A DNA stretch of 64,000 bases. Origin: Isoetes taiwanensis. Taxonomy: Eukaryota > Streptophyta > Lycopodiopsida > Isoetales > Isoetaceae. Positions 11,067 through 23,551 of the stretch are shown piece after piece. The notes beneath the pieces are model-generated. The model was not told the origin of the DNA. It ran no database searches and worked only from the letters and a program-made list of their open reading frames with translations. The translations under genes were made by a program, and so were the position numbers. The stretch lies in the NCBI GenBank assembly GCA_021234155.1, contig JAJEKV010000034.1:6802028-6866027 (forward strand), in the 5' to 3' direction. Positions within the stretch are counted from its first letter, which is position 1; every line of letters begins with the position of its first letter.

Positions 11067-12194
11067 CTAGGGCCTCTTCCTGCGAATCCTCCGTGCTAAG
11101 TGAATGTCCTTCGGCATAAGGGTGACTCTCTTAGCATGGATGGCACAGAGATTCCATTCCTCAAAGAGCTGCACCAGCTCTGCTTCAGCGGCCTCTTGCA
11201 GGGCCCGGGTCATTAGAGGGGTAACCCTATAATCGGTCCGGAACTCCTGCATGACTTCCCTAAGGAGACGCTCGAAGGGCGCCTTCCTTATAAGGAGATT
11301 TGTGCACATTTGGAAGTGCTTGATCTCCCTAAACACCCGGGTGTGCGGACTATTTGGCCCGTGGTGAACCCTTTTGGGTTTTTCCGGTCTAGGTGGGGGT
11401 GGCTTAGGCTGATTCTTCTTCGGCCTGCCGCCCTCGACGGCCCTCTGCACTTCCTGACGGCAGTACCAGTCATTGTACCTCGTCCAGCGACGGAGGTACT
11501 CTTTGTATGCCGTCATTTTGCGCATAAATTCACGATCCTGACGGAGCATGAATTCCCGTTCTCCCACCTTCTGCTTTTTGACCACCTTGGGTGGCTCCGG
11601 CCACTTGGGGTAAGGTGGTCTGGCGTCGGGGTTGGAAGACCCCCCAGCGCCCTGCTGCTCCTCCTCCTCCTCGCCGTCTCCCCCTTCCTGTACCTCCTCC
11701 TCCTCACGAGGCTCTTCAATAATGACGGACTGGCGAGGTCTGTCGTTTCTTCTCTTGGTCCTTCTCTCCTGCCGCCTCAGCTCCCGCTCGCGCTCCCTCT
11801 TCTTCCTGGCAGCCTTCTCCTCCGGCCACTCTGCAACTTTCTCCTTGCCCTTCTTCTTTGGTGCTGAAGGGCCTGCCTCTTGAGTTTGGTGCTGCTGCTG
11901 CCGCACGTCCACCTGCTCCTCCACCTGCTCCTCTACCTCGGTGTCCGATGAGGGCCCAAAGTGGCGGGACTCGCCGGTTCTCTGGGTGCCCGCCGACGAA
12001 GAGCTGCTGCTGGGGCTAGGTGCGTCCTCTTCGGCGTCGTGGAAGGTGTCGTTGGACGAAGGCTCGTCCCCCTCGTCTAGGTTGGGCCTCAGGTGGGGTG
12101 GTATCTGCTTGCCACGGCCGCCTGCTGCTGCTGCCGCCATGGAGGGAGTTCGCCTAGGGCCAGGCTTCCTGTAGGTTTGTTTAGTGCGTGCCAT
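11067..12194 (-). CDS. ORF1: histone H3-like protein encoded by element A
   Basis: 375 residues, uninterrupted. It begins [10 protein letters not shown], matching the H3 tail except A7 to Y, so R2, K4 and K9 are kept. Residues about 14-220 are charged low complexity (Ser, Glu, Lys/Arg runs with NLS-like basic clusters). About 220-275 is a basic/aromatic, probably helical region ending in VEGGRP and a proline run. The last 89 residues (287-375) align with the H3 fold from the alpha-N helix to the C-terminus without indels. By eye 57 of 89 match canonical H3, including [16 protein letters not shown] and PKDI.LARRI. Loop 1 has canonical length, unlike CENH3. It lies 570 bp after the 5' LTR, ahead of ORF2 and gag. 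Known H3 enters nucleosomes with H4; a role here in chromatin targeting, cDNA packaging or silencing escape is inference. Confidence 0.92.
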   Translation of the reverse strand: MARTKQTYRKPGPRRTPSMAAAAAGGRGKQIPPHLRPNLDEGDEPSSNDTFHDAEEDAPSPSSSSSSAGTQRTGESRHFGPSSDTEVEEQVEEQVDVRQQQHQTQEAGPSAPKKKGKEKVAEWPEEKAARKKRERERELRRQERRTKRRNDRPRQSVIIEEPREEEEVQEGGDGEEEEEQQGAGGSSNPDARPPYPKWPEPPKVVKKQKVGEREFMLRQDREFMRKMTAYKEYLRRWTRYNDWYCRQEVQRAVEGGRPKKNQPKPPPPRPEKPKRVHHGPNSPHTRVFREIKHFQMCTNLLIRKAPFERLLREVMQEFRTDYRVTPLMTRALQEAAEAELVQLFEEWNLCAIHAKRVTLMPKDIHLARRIRRKRP

Positions 12195-12751
12195 ATCTTA
12201 CGGTTCAGGAAATGGATGACGTAAAGCTGATCAAGAGAGAGATGGTGGGGAAAAAGGTTGGGGAGAGAATGAGGTGTCAGATATTTAAAAAGGAGGGTCT
12301 CTAGGAATATTCTCCCACCATAATTACCCCTATTTATTAGCCTCCCTTATTAATTACACCATATTTAGTAATTATTTAATTATTAATGTATGTATTAACC
12401 TTGTATTAATTCGTATTATACTTTAAAATTTTCGAATTTTCTAATGGTTTGAAGTGCTAATTATGGATTTGCGCCATTTTTCACTCGGGTCTCCGATTGG
12501 CATGATTCTTCGACCCATTTTAGGTGAAATTTGGTGCAGATGCATAATTTTCACTCCAAATTTACTAGAAGATGAATTGGACTCATTCATTCCTTCGTCT
12601 AACGCTTAACCTGGGCCCACTACCTAAGAGAAAATTTTTTCCCTTATTTTCGAGGTTCGATGGTGGAAATTTTTATTTCACACTCCTATAGGCCTGTTAG
12701 ACTACTTTCATGGTTATGGTCAGTGCTAGTTCCTGGTCAACCAAGAACATA
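12195..12751 (-). other. 5' leader of element A
   Basis: Untranslated leader between primer site and ORF1, AT-rich, with no long ORF. Unlike element C, I see no 67-nt hairpins upstream of ORF1 here. Confidence 0.5.
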
Positions 12752-12763
12752 GCTCTGATACCA
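12752..12763 (-). other. Primer binding site of element A (initiator tRNA-Met type)
   Basis: On the minus strand the bases just after the 5' LTR read TGGTATCAGAGC, the complement of the plant initiator tRNA-Met 3' end used by many plant LTR elements. Confidence 0.9.
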
Positions 12764-12764
12764 T

Positions 12765-14365
12765 TGTGACACTCCCTGCTAAACATACGGCGCCCGGCCG
12801 TACACTCGGCAGGAAATCCCCCGTCCGGCTCAACAACCGCACAGGCCCTTCGTCTACCCCGCACTCTAAGGTGACCCTAGTGCGGGGAGGGGACACGAAG
12901 GTGTCTTGCGCGCCCTTCCCCTATGGGCTCCTATAACAGCGGAAGCGATAAACACGTCAGAACTATCATCAACAATACAAATACTACCTCGAATGGGTAG
13001 TCCATCACATATCCACAAGTGCAAAGATGGTAATCATAAACCGTAAAATATGAGAGCTCCTACCCAGGCTCAGACTCGTAAGGAGGATGACTGACCGGCT
13101 AGGCCTCAAGATAGAGCAGACCGAGTCATGGCAATGGCGAGGGCCGGCATAAGACAATGGCTAGGGTTGACCACTCCATCCGCCCCTCCTGTGCATACCT
13201 TGCAGATGGGCTAAAACAGGCTCTGGCGTGACTCTAGCCTTCCGGATACGCAATCCCATGGCATCACCCATCGGGACTACTCCAGGTTGCATCTCCCTGG
13301 TCCGACGAGGCAGGAAGGGTTGCATCTCCCCTTCCCAGGGTCTAGAAGTTCCGTGGGCGGCTAGAGAATCGTGGCGATGCACGATTCGTACCCGACTTAA
13401 CCCCCCAAAACGAGAGTCAAGCCGACACTTGCAGCTCTCGAGAGGCAGGGCGGCACCATTGCCCCAGGAGGTGTCGGACCCATGCTCGGCCCTCACGAAG
13501 TGACCGACCATAAGTCTAGCCCACTATGGGATCCCCCGAAGCCCCCACTCGGCAGGGATCCTCCCTCCACATTGCTTCTAGCCCCGTTGTGTGTGCACAG
13601 GCCGCAACTAATAGGAACTAAGGGATCTACTCTAGGAGCATACTACATATGGCCCTAGGTCTCTACCCCCCTTCCCAAATCAAGAGGAGCAAACATGATC
13701 AACCATCATCACATAATCATCATATCATGAGAATAATCATAAGAACATCTTAACCTAATCATACAAATCTAACTAATGGTTAGGGTTCATTGATTAGGGT
13801 TCAAGATGATGAATACGGGTTCTAGGATGGCTCTACCCTAGATACAAGATACTAGCACATCTGGAATGCTAATTCCAGATGAACTATCATAACTACTACT
13901 CTCCATACCTGCTCCCGAAGCTCTCCCTCCAGATCCGGGCGTCTCCATGGTCTTCGACTCACGTAATGCTGCTCTCGCTCCAAGAACGGGCCTACTCCAC
14001 GGGGGCTGCTGCACCAATCTATGCCGCAGCAAACGATGTTCGAAACGGGGTTTCGAACGAGTAGATGAGTCTCTGGGAGCTAGGGCTGGAAAAGAGGCCT
14101 AGGGTTAGGGTTCCCACTAATATAAGTTAGGTCCACCTAGGATGCCACGTGGCACCAATAGGGTGAGTCCTGTGTGGCGGGTGCCCAATAGGTTAAGGCC
14201 ACGTGGAAATTGGGCTTAACCTATGGTTGGCTAAGTTATGTGAATAACTTAGTCATGCCCCCTAGTGCCACAATCCATGGTATACAAGACTATGAACTTA
14301 GGCTTGTATAGTGACGGGTCTAGGAATATACGTATTTATGGCGTATATTCCCCTGGAACGTCACA
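12765..14365 (-). repeat. 5' LTR of element A
   Basis: 1601 bp with TGTGAC...CGTCACA ends, nearly identical to 1-1234 over their shared length. It should hold the element promoter and polyadenylation signals, which I did not place exactly. The flanking bases after 14365 start GCGGA. Confidence 0.93.
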
Positions 14366-15150
14366 GCGGAGTCGTGCTTCATTCTTTTTAGATGCTTCAA
14401 CTTTTTTGGGGAGACGTATTCGAGTTGTCTCCAAGTCTCCAAGTTGGTTCAAGCACTGCATTTTTCATCCCAATGAGAAGTTGTCCCTAGTTTTTCCTCA
14501 CCTTTGCTTAGCTTGTGCAGTGGATGGTTCATATTTGATCTTATATTTTTTACTTTGTTATGCTCTCGATGATTGTCTAGTTTCGGAGCATTTCTCAGAT
14601 TTCAAGTTTCTGAAAGTTTCTACCCCTAGTGAGGGGCACCAATTTATACTCATTATTTTCAAAAAGCTCAATGAGAACACCACTTCACTTCGGCCACTTG
14701 ATTGTATCATGGGACCCATCCTAGGAAAGTTTTTTATGTAAATTTTGCAATTTTGCACTTAAGGTTAGACTTTTTTGAGGAATTCCTATAAGATCTGAAC
14801 CATAAAGAGTTGGTTAAGAGGTCTGGCTGGTCAAATAAGAACCTGCAATCAAAAGTTCATGTAAATGGATTGAAATTAGTACTAAAGCAAAGAAATATAA
14901 GCACAAAAATTTTATGTGCTATTGAACACTACAAGAGCTAGAAACATACAATTAGAGTTTTCTAGTCTTGCAATTAACATTAGATATTAGGGGGGTACAA
15001 AATTGACATGAGGGTATGATTTAAACCCATAATTTCTTTTTTCACCCTACACTTTAGAGATACACGACGTACTGTACACTACCCAAGGTACTATGCGTAC
15101 AAAATCGTAGTGTATGGGTATGTAAACAACACTGAGCAGCAAAAAGCCGA
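14366..15150. other. Unassigned sequence between elements A and G
   Basis: A 158-codon frame at 14265-14741 starts inside the LTR and has no family pattern, so it is not called. No repeat, RNA gene or recognisable exon was seen. Confidence 0.4.
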
Positions 15151-15672
15151 CAGAAGAGTGTAGCCGATAAGCACAGAATAGTAAGAGAGTTCCAAGTAGG
15201 GGACAATGTGTGGCTGAAGATTAAGGTCAAATAAGTGAAGCTCTGCATCAGCAATTGCAAGAAGCTTGCTCCAAGATGGGTTGGGCCGTTTAGGATAACC
15301 AAAAGAGTAGGTAACCAATCCTACAAGTTGGTATTGCCAGCACATCTCAAAATCCATAGGATCTTCCACGTAAGTCTCCTGAAGACGCACACTTCTAATC
15401 CAGAGGAGGTATTGGAGACAACATAGTTACTGGAAATGGTGGACGACCAACTCGTCCCAGAGGTTCTTCTTGACAGGTCCTACAAGAAAACAAGACGATC
15501 CCAATTTCTCCAATACCTAGTGAAGTGGACACACTTACCTGTGGAAGACGCTACGTGGGTACTACAATTAGATTTGGAGAAGCAGTACCCCCAATACGTG
15601 GAGCAATGCAAAGGTCGACTCATCACCGAAGTAGTTGACACCGAACCGATAGGTGAGTGTGAGATAGATTAA
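15151..15672 (+). pseudogene. Integrase C-terminus and chromodomain remnant (element G)
   Basis: Matches the last quarter of the element A and C integrases: VGDNVWLKIKVK, KKLAPRW.GPF, HVSLLK and a chromodomain (QYLVKWTHLPVEDATW). A stop near 15232 and another near 15425 split it. The chromodomain itself is open at 15436-15672. It belongs to a plus-strand relative of element C, with matching 3' untranslated sequence and LTR downstream. Everything upstream of the integrase C-terminus is missing. Confidence 0.85.
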
Positions 15673-16120
15673 GAAGTCTGCTTCCATCGCCATGGAAGTA
15701 GACGAAATTCAGAGATAAGAGGCCATTTGGTTCATGCATTGATAGGAAAGCACCTCTAGTGTTGGACTTTCAGGCCAATAGGAGTGTCTAGCGGCAGGAG
15801 GGTCGCACTACGAAGATTTACAACACATTTTTTGTCATAATGTGTTGCAAGGAGACCAAATGCACCTTTAAATCATAAAATTTTGAAAAACTCTGTTAAT
15901 GATAAGTATGCAAATTATAAAAGTTTTATGAATATTAAATGTTAATGTAAGAGTTGAGAGATTACCTTACTATAGCATGTTATGGAACAAGGGATGTGAT
16001 TATAAAATTTAAACTTATTGGAGTAATTGTTATAACAAATTGCATGCATGAAATGTGTTGCAGGGGTCATGCAGGTTTCCAAGATAGGGAGACTCGTGAT
16101 GCTGAGGACATCATCAATTC
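15673..16120 (+). other. 3' untranslated region of element G
   Basis: Patchy similarity to 37797-38600 of element C, for example the shared words CAACACA and GTGTTGCAAGG, confirming one family. No gene. Confidence 0.6.
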
Positions 16121-16133
16121 AAGGTGGGGAGAT
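16121..16133 (+). other. Polypurine tract of element G
   Basis: AAGGTGGGGAGAT directly before the TGTGACA start of the LTR; the same tract precedes the element C 3' LTR. Confidence 0.8.
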
Positions 16134-17639
16134 TGTGACATTCCAGCATCATATACGGTCCAAATATGTATATTATACTGCCACGCCACTTGTACATATC
16201 ACCTTGATGACATATACTTGGGAATCGTAAAGGGTTGCACCCTAGGGGGCAACCTCGTACGTTGTATATGTCTATAAACATATGTATTTGACCCCTTTGC
16301 CTCATGGAAAAACCCCATATGTCCTTTTAGCCCTAAACCTAAAAGGTCATATAAAAGGAACAAAGGGGAAACCCTAAACGTTTTCCATTTTTGCATTTTC
16401 GGCTTCCATGGGCCATTCCGGCCAAGCCAAGCTGCTAGTTCGCATTGCCAGACGCCGCCAGGCCGTCTTTGCACAACAAATCCTCCAGGTTCAATCGCCT
16501 TTGACCCAAGCAACGGCATGGACACGATTCAAGGTGCAGGAGCAAGCCAGGGATCAGGTAAACAGTGATTGTGTTGTGCAATGCCGACTTTTAGTCCGGC
16601 AATGAGCTGGGTTATATTAGCGTGTTAGATTAGCCTTAGCGGCCTTATAGATACCGAAATCACAAGCCCTAACAAAGTAACCTAACCATGTATGTTTAGG
16701 TAGATAGATTAGATGTTATTCTGTATTTCAGTTCTATATGACGATATTCTATTCTATGCGCACTCATGTGTATTGGGAAGGGGGGTAGAGACCCTGAAAG
16801 CTTCAGTAGTTGATGTATCTAGATAGCCTCATTAATTCCCAATTAATGCAGCCTGTGCATAAGAGCCCGCCTGGTTGTGAGTGGCGGGGCTAGACCGGTG
16901 GATAAGGAGGACATATCCCATTGCAAATCGATTCTGGTGTGTAAAGCCTACCAGGGATCTTAGCGGGCTAGGCCTAATGGCTTGCCACTGCGTGTGGGCA
17001 AGGCATGGGCTCGACACCTCTTGGGTGATGCGTCGCCTTCAATGAGGTTAAAATCATAGACGGGCAGTGGCTCTCTAGCTGCCTGTGATGGGCATGCGTC
17101 CCTCTGGAGGGGGTGATCCCTTCCTACCTCATCGGGACTGGAGAGATGAAACTCAGTAGTAGCTCCCTTGGCTATGCACCCGGCAGGCTATGATCCAGTC
17201 CCAAGACTCTTCAACATATTCTGCAAAGTATGCACAGGAGGGGCGGATGGAGAGGACTTCTCAACAGCCATGTTCCTATGCCAGCCCAATCCATTGACAT
17301 GAATTCTATCTGCAATGACTTCTGAAGACCCAAACCGTCAGTCCATACCCCTTGAGTCTGAGCGTTGGGTAGGACATCCTCCATGATGATGTTGTTGATG
17401 TGCTTACACATGTATGCTATGGTGAACCACCCTTCAAGGTGGCTCTATTTATACTTGATGTCATGTGCTTACGTTTATTTACGTTTCCGCAGCTAGGACA
17501 GTCCCAAGGGAAGACAGGACAAATGACCCGTCCATTCTTCCTCATCGATTCCTTGCCAAGGGATTGGTGTTAGGTGGACGGCCTCTGTCAGCTTGGCTGC
17601 CAGAGGGATGAACTCTGCCTTCTGATATGATGGAAGCAT
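16134..17639 (+). repeat. 3' LTR of element G (end truncated)
   Basis: Begins TGTGACA and follows the element C LTR layout (the GGGAAGGGGGGTAGAGA block, the Gly-rich-looking GGGCGGATGGAG region). It lacks about the last 23 bp of the element C LTR. At about 17640 it abuts minus-strand pol sequence of element F, so the junction joins two inverted chromovirus pieces. Confidence 0.8.
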
Positions 17640-19773
17640 CTGCTGGGATACTTCTACCTTGGACACCGGATTGTGCCAAGTGTCTGTGGTCAAGCATTTG
17701 TAGCCGTAGTTGATCATGAACAACGACATTTAAAACGACTCCTGCTTGGTGCTGTTGTCTGCAAACTTCACCAAGTGAATGTTATTATCCCAATTTGATT
17801 GCTTGTTCCAGACGTAATTCCTCAACATATCTTCAAGTATCCGATTCGTATGCTCTGTTTTGCCCATTTGTCTGAGGGTGATATGATGTGCTCATCGACA
17901 GCTTCGTCTGGATGCTGGTGAAGAGGTCTTGCCAAAATACACTCATGAACTTTGAATCCCTATCAGAGATTATCTCCCTTGGCATCACATGGGGTCAGAA
18001 TATTTTCTTTGTGAACAACATGGCAGTATCCAATGTCGTATCCGTGGTCCTGCATGGCATAAAATGCGCCATTTTTGACAACTTGTCGGCTACTACTATT
18101 AAGGAATCTTTGCCTCTTATTGTTCTTGGGAGCCCTGTTATGAAGTCCATGCTTATTACTTCCCATTTGGCCTTTAGAACTGGCAATGGCTCTAACACTT
18201 CTGGAATTCAAAGTTGTTCTGTCTTTGTCTACTGACATAGCTGAGATTCTCGAATGCACTTGGCTATCTGCTTCTTCATGCCGGGCCAGTACTAGTTGCT
18301 TCTTATCTTGAAGTAGGTTTTCATGAAACCTGCGTGGCTGGCTATCGGACTATTGTGCGTGTCATGGAGTATTAACTTCTTGATTCCGGATGACTCTGGT
18401 AAGCACAATTTATTCTTATGGTACAATAGGTTTTAAAATGCTTGAAGGTTTTCCTCTTTTTATCTGTCGAAAGGCTTGCCCATGCTTTCTTAAAGTCTCG
18501 GTCCATTGGCGACATCTCTTCTATCTTCTTGCAAAAACTCACTGATGAGTGTTGATATGGCATTGCAATGGACTCTCGTCGTCAAGGGGGGACTTGAGAG
18601 CGCATTCGCAACTATGTTGAGCTTGCCTGTCTTGTACACGATGTCGAAATCGTACTCCTCTAGGAACTCCATCCATCTCCTTTGTCTCAAGTTGAGATGT
18701 GGTTGGGTGAACACATATTGTAGACTTTGATGGTCTGTATCCAATTGGAACTTCCTTCCCAATAGATAGTGCCTCCATATTCTCAATGTTCTCACCACTA
18801 CTAGCAACTCCAGATCGTGGGTTGGGTAGCGTGTTTCGGCATCGTTCATCTTCCTTGAGTTATGCGTTACCACCCTCTCCTCCTACATCAAGAACGCTCT
18901 TGTTGCAATCTTGCTAGCATCGGATGCCACCAACTTATCTTTCTCTGGATCGGGCAATATTAAGATTGGGGCAGTCGTTAAATCTTCCTTCAATGTCTCA
19001 AATGCTGCATGGACCTTCTTTTGCCAATGACTCGCCCAATCTTTTATCTTTTCCACTTTGATGGGGTCCTTTAGTGGTGCTGCTACCTTTGCAAAGTTCC
19101 TGACGAACTTTCTGTAATACCCATTTAAGCCAAGGAAGCTCCTCACTCCATGGATGTTCTTTGGTGCTGGCCAATCAATTATCGCTTCAACCTTTGCAGG
19201 GTCGGTGGAAATCCCTTCCGCTGTGATTACATGCCCCAAGTACTCTACGCTTTCGGTCGTGAAGTGACACTTGGATAGCTTCGCATAAAGTTGATGCCTC
19301 CTCAACTTTTCAAGTACCTTCCTCAAGTGTTGGGCATGCGCCTCCAGAAATTTGTTGTAGACTACAATGTCATCAAAGAAAACTATGATGAATGTGTCTG
19401 AATGCTTTCTTCCTTGATTCGGATCTGATGGTAGCCTAACCTCAAGTCTATCTTAGAAAAAACTCTCTCTCTCCCTGCAGCTGATCCATGAGATCATCTG
19501 AATGAGGCAGCACATACTTGTTCTTGATGGTGTGCTTGTTCAATTGACAATAGTCAATGCACATTCTGAGACTTCCATCTTTCTTCTTGACAAAGGATTG
19601 ACGCCCCGAACGGAGAGATGCTAGGTCTTATAAACCCTAGATCTAGCAACTCCTGCAATTGCTTCTTCAATTCCGTCAACTCCTAAGGTGACATTCTGTA
19701 AGGTGCCTTACTTGTTGGCTTAGTCCTAGTCTCAAGTGCTATTTCACACTCGACTCCCCTTACGGTGGAAGTT
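17640..19773 (-). pseudogene. Degenerate chromovirus pol (element F): integrase, RNase H, RT
   Basis: Minus-strand remnants in normal pol order: integrase core pieces (17640-18260), integrase zinc region (about 18240-18420), RNase H (18490-18900), RT thumb and palm with an FFDD motif (18883-19400) and RT fingers (about 19420-19773, including the KKDGSLRMC-like stretch). Many stops and frameshifts occur, and a deletion near 19400-19420 removes the RT segment between the YHQI region and the catalytic Asp pair. It continues at 24115-24246 after a DNA-transposon insertion. Confidence 0.88.
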
Positions 19774-19781
19774 GCTTGATC
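19774..19781. repeat. Target site duplication of the hAT-like element (left)
   Basis: GCTTGATC, identical to 24115-24122, in coding sequence of element F. Confidence 0.85.
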
Positions 19782-20392
19782 CCCGGGGAATGCACCTCTA
19801 TATATGGACAGATAGCATGTGCGTTCGAGGGGTCACAGAAAAACCCCTGTATACGGCTTTTTGGAGTAGAAAAATCCATACCATACGGGTTTTCGAATTA
19901 ACATACATTATAGCCCCTATCCGTAGATTTACGATTGATTGTGCCAAATTATAGAATCCCTTTCCGACTTTGTACCTTTTGTGAGGACATAGGTCTAGGG
20001 TTCCATTTAGAGGCCACATATGCTTGCATGGACCCCCATGGACCTTGGTCACGTTCCAGGGTAAACATGGCACATTGATCACGGGGTCTATGCAACAGAG
20101 GAGGTGAATAATCGAAATGTTTTTCCCATTACACCATTGGACTTGAGAACTAGCTTAGAATGCTATTAGAATGAAATAACTTAGAACTTAGAATGATGTA
20201 TGAGAACTAGCTTAGAGAACTATAGGGAAAGAAATATAGTATAGACCCCGGGCCGGGCAACGATTTGGATGTTGAACTGCCCGGCAAAAAACATTAACAT
20301 GTGAATACGTTTATTATTACATGTGAAGCGTCCCTAAAGGATTCACTACCAAAATTAAATGGAACATTATGTGTGCCAAGCATTTTGAAGAT

Positions 20393-20512
20393 AACCACTT
20401 GCAATTGAGAATATTGCTCCCAATTTTTTGTACAATGCATATAATCCATATAACCACTTGCAATTGAGAATATTGCTCCCAATTTTTTGTACAATGCATA
20501 TAATCCATATAA
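20393..20512. repeat. Two-copy tandem repeat of about 60 bp
   Basis: AACCACTTGCAATTGAGAAT and following bases occur twice in succession inside the hAT-like element. Minor copy differences lie only at the right edge. Confidence 0.85.
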
Positions 20513-20519
20513 TCGCTCA

Positions 20520-23500
20520 ATCTCGACCATTCATTATGAGAATTTTCCATGTCATATTCTCAATGCACCAAATGTGGCCGTCCCTTACAAGTCAAGATGG
20601 GGTCAAATCCCAATTTCCACGTCATCCGAAGGTGCACTAGAACATATTTCATCCAAGTCAACCAAGTACATACACAGCAGTAAGAAAGAAGCAAAGATGT
20701 ATTCCAAAGAGACTCTGTAACCTCCATTGCTGTTGTCCAGCAAAATTCAATACAAGTCTGACATTTCCAAACAAATTTACAGGAGGAGCTCTTCAATGCA
20801 TGGCTGAGCTGCATGCTCCTCACAAAGAAAGGAAGAACCTGAAGTAGAAATAGAACGAGGAGAAGCATGGGGACTTGAACGCCACCGACACATGCCGGTC
20901 CCATGATGCTTCGCCTCGCATAATGGAGCTCCCCAAAGGGCGCACGATTATGCCAGGGGGCTAATCCCATGCAAATGCTGAAGCACACAAATGCAAATGC
21001 AACTTCAGATTACTGTGAAGTTTTTTAATTTTCAAAATGCAAAATGGATGCTGCAGGCACACAGTGGAATGCAACTACAATGAAAACAAGAACAGAAATT
21101 ACATCATAGTCCCAAAACAGAACAAATACATTGAATAACAATGCGCACATTTGCACCATTACAGGGACATTGAAGTCTGATATGCATGAAATGCACAGAA
21201 AGCGCAACCACTAGTCCACATTACGAATTCCCATACAACTTCTTGCATGAAGACAGCTGCACAACAGCTCTAAACATTACTTGACATTCACAACTATGAA
21301 GTAAGTAGCTTCCACGCCTCAAAGCAAGTGCACAGGAAACCATTGCAAATATGTCATGACAGACATGACATAGCCAAGCAAGCCTGTGAGCTGACACAAC
21401 AGAAACAGAAGGGCAAGAGGGCAGACAGCTCTATAGTCACATGTTGCAGCAACAACATCACAGAAGGAAGCATGGGAACCACAACCAGAAGAACAAACAA
21501 GGTGTTACATTACAAAGAAAAATAGCATTTTATATCATCATTACAAAATATTGGCAGAGAACATAGGCACGGAAACTAGGGCTTCCTGAAACAACCTGCA
21601 CTTGTGCATAAAGTTGCATGGCAACCTGCAACAAATGACAACACAAACAACAGAAACATACCATAGCCAAGAGAAGTATGAGACGCCTGTAAGTGCCAAA
21701 AACTCTGCATGAACTACATTATTCGATTCAACATGAGCAAAAACGGCATAAGGTAAATGCTTTCAAAACCTGTAGCTTGGATTTTACCCAGGGTGCCAAA
21801 TCTATACAAGCCTACTGGCCCATAACTATGCTCTCTAATTAATCATAAGAAAGCCATTATGCCATTTGTTATTATGAACATATATTAGCCAGTCAACAAC
21901 TAAATCATATCATGCATTTAACCCTGTTTTCAGCATGCAATCAGCCACATACAAGGATTAAAACTGCCCAAGCTAGCCTCGATGTGTAGATGACTATAAA
22001 CAATCCTTATAGCAAACGCCTCAACATCTTATGGTTTTTGGGCATACAACCATATAACAGAATCTAATAAATCTTTTGAAGATATCCAGCATCAGTACGC
22101 CATCAGGAGAGCCTAGTAATCTGCCTATCTATGCAATATAACGCCCATAGCCAACCATATTCTATGCATTATCATAAAAGCCAGAAACTACTATTAGCAT
22201 GGAATCATTTTGACCTGTTTTTGTTCACTCCCCTATCCCCTTCCTTAAGCAATTAAACTGGCATACTAAAATTCATGCCAGCACTATATCTTATCATAGC
22301 AACCACATATCATGCAAGCAGGCGACAAAACAGGCTCCCATGTCGCACTCAGCTTCTCACTGGAAGAGGTTCGTATCTTGCCTAAGTATCCTTATAAAGA
22401 CTTTATGTTTAACATCATTTAGACTAGCTGCTATAAGCAAGATTAAGTACTCAGTCATAAACTCGAAACCACCATCATAAATCAGACCAAAGGCCCACAA
22501 TCAGAAAGGATATTATTAGATGGAAAAGCTCCCGACTATCGGGAGGCAAACTGAAGCTGCCACTGACACTGCTTCCTTTTTTTGGCACCTCATTACTGAC
22601 GTGCTCAAGATCTTTGTGCTGCAAAAAGGGAAGAGCATTGACATATAACATATTAAAAATGAAATAAGGACATATGAACATGCATTCAAATAGTTGAACT
22701 TAGAAGCTCACGCGTGCATACGTAGCACATAATATTGAATAAGTGCAAGTGTAGCCTCCATTCAGATTATTGCAATTACATCATAACATCTATACCAACC
22801 AAGTAGATAAACAATTAAAGGTATACTCTCTTTGGTCGTGGTGGTAATACTGGAAAAGAATTAATCAGAATTTTCAAGATTGTTAGTGTATCAGAGATCA
22901 AACTCTAGTTGCTCAGCTTTTTTCTATCATTTTCAACCCATCTAGATTCTAAGACCACATAAAAAAGATGCTATTCTACATTATCTTCAGACTATTAATG
23001 CACTTTTTGGAGATTACCATAACAATAAAATCAAAAGACAAGGCACATGCGTTAAGTCATATACAACTCAAATAGCTTATCGGTTTCTCCCGATCTTTTA
23101 GGATGTTGATGAATGTTGAGCTTTAAAATGTTTGCAGGCCTCAGGTCTATGCAGGCCTCAAGTGTTATGATGATTTTGCAGATGAGGAATTTTGCAGATG
23201 ATTATTGCCTAATCAGTGATTCCAGCATGCACAAAAAATAGTCTTAGAACGAAATGCAATCAGCCTCATCTTTTCATACTTGCCTTTAGTTATTTAACAC
23301 GAAAGGTCAGGTTTACGCCCATTCCACTGTTACCCTGCCAGAACATCTATAAGCATTTGCCAAATATAAGTGGCAATTTCTTGTATACAATGAAATAAAC
23401 ATTGCCTCTGAATTAAGAGAACAAAATTACTTATCGAGATATGCATATTCTGGCCCCGGTTAGTCACCTCTGGATTTCAAAAATGGATGTCCATGAGGTA

Positions 23501-23550
23501 TGCTAGAAAATTGCCATAGCTGCATTGCTCTGTTGAAAAGATATAGGATA
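20520..23550. other. Interior of the hAT-like element without recognised genes
   Basis: About 3 kb of AT-rich sequence. A 142-codon minus frame (20560-20988) is hydrophobic and Cys-rich but matches no family I know. No transposase signature (such as the hAT dimerisation motif) was seen. Confidence 0.4.
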
Positions 23551-23551
23551 A

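Larger units (their letters stand above)
1..14365 (-). mobile_element. Element A: long Ty3/gypsy chromovirus carrying a histone H3-like ORF
   Basis: This is an LTR retrotransposon read on the minus strand. Bases 1-1234 and 12765-14365 are direct copies of one LTR, and the left copy is cut by the window edge. Termini are TGTGAC...CGTCACA. A primer site lies inside the right (5') LTR and a purine tract inside the left (3') LTR. The internal part is about 11.5 kb, roughly twice a usual chromovirus. Sense order is ORF1 (histone H3-like), two hairpins, ORF2, gag, NC-PR-RT, RNase H, integrase and chromodomain. By eye the LTRs differ at about 15 bases plus one roughly 43-bp indel, which suggests a fairly young insertion. 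RT has a short deletion and RNase H/integrase is split by a later insertion, so this copy should be non-autonomous. The left target duplication lies outside the window. Confidence 0.93.

Noticed and set aside
11310-11867. 185-codon plus-strand ORF
   Set aside because: Antisense shadow of the charged, GC-rich H3-like ORF.
11067-12194. Calling this a host histone gene that happens to lie near a transposon
   Set aside because: It lies between primer site and gag inside matching LTRs, is about 2.8 times the size of H3, and a homologue sits in the same position of a second element.
14265-14741. 158-codon ORF after element A
   Set aside because: It begins within the LTR and has no recognisable domain.
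20560-20988. 142-codon minus-strand ORF in the hAT-like element as transposase
   Set aside because: Hydrophobic, Cys-rich composition and no transposase motif.
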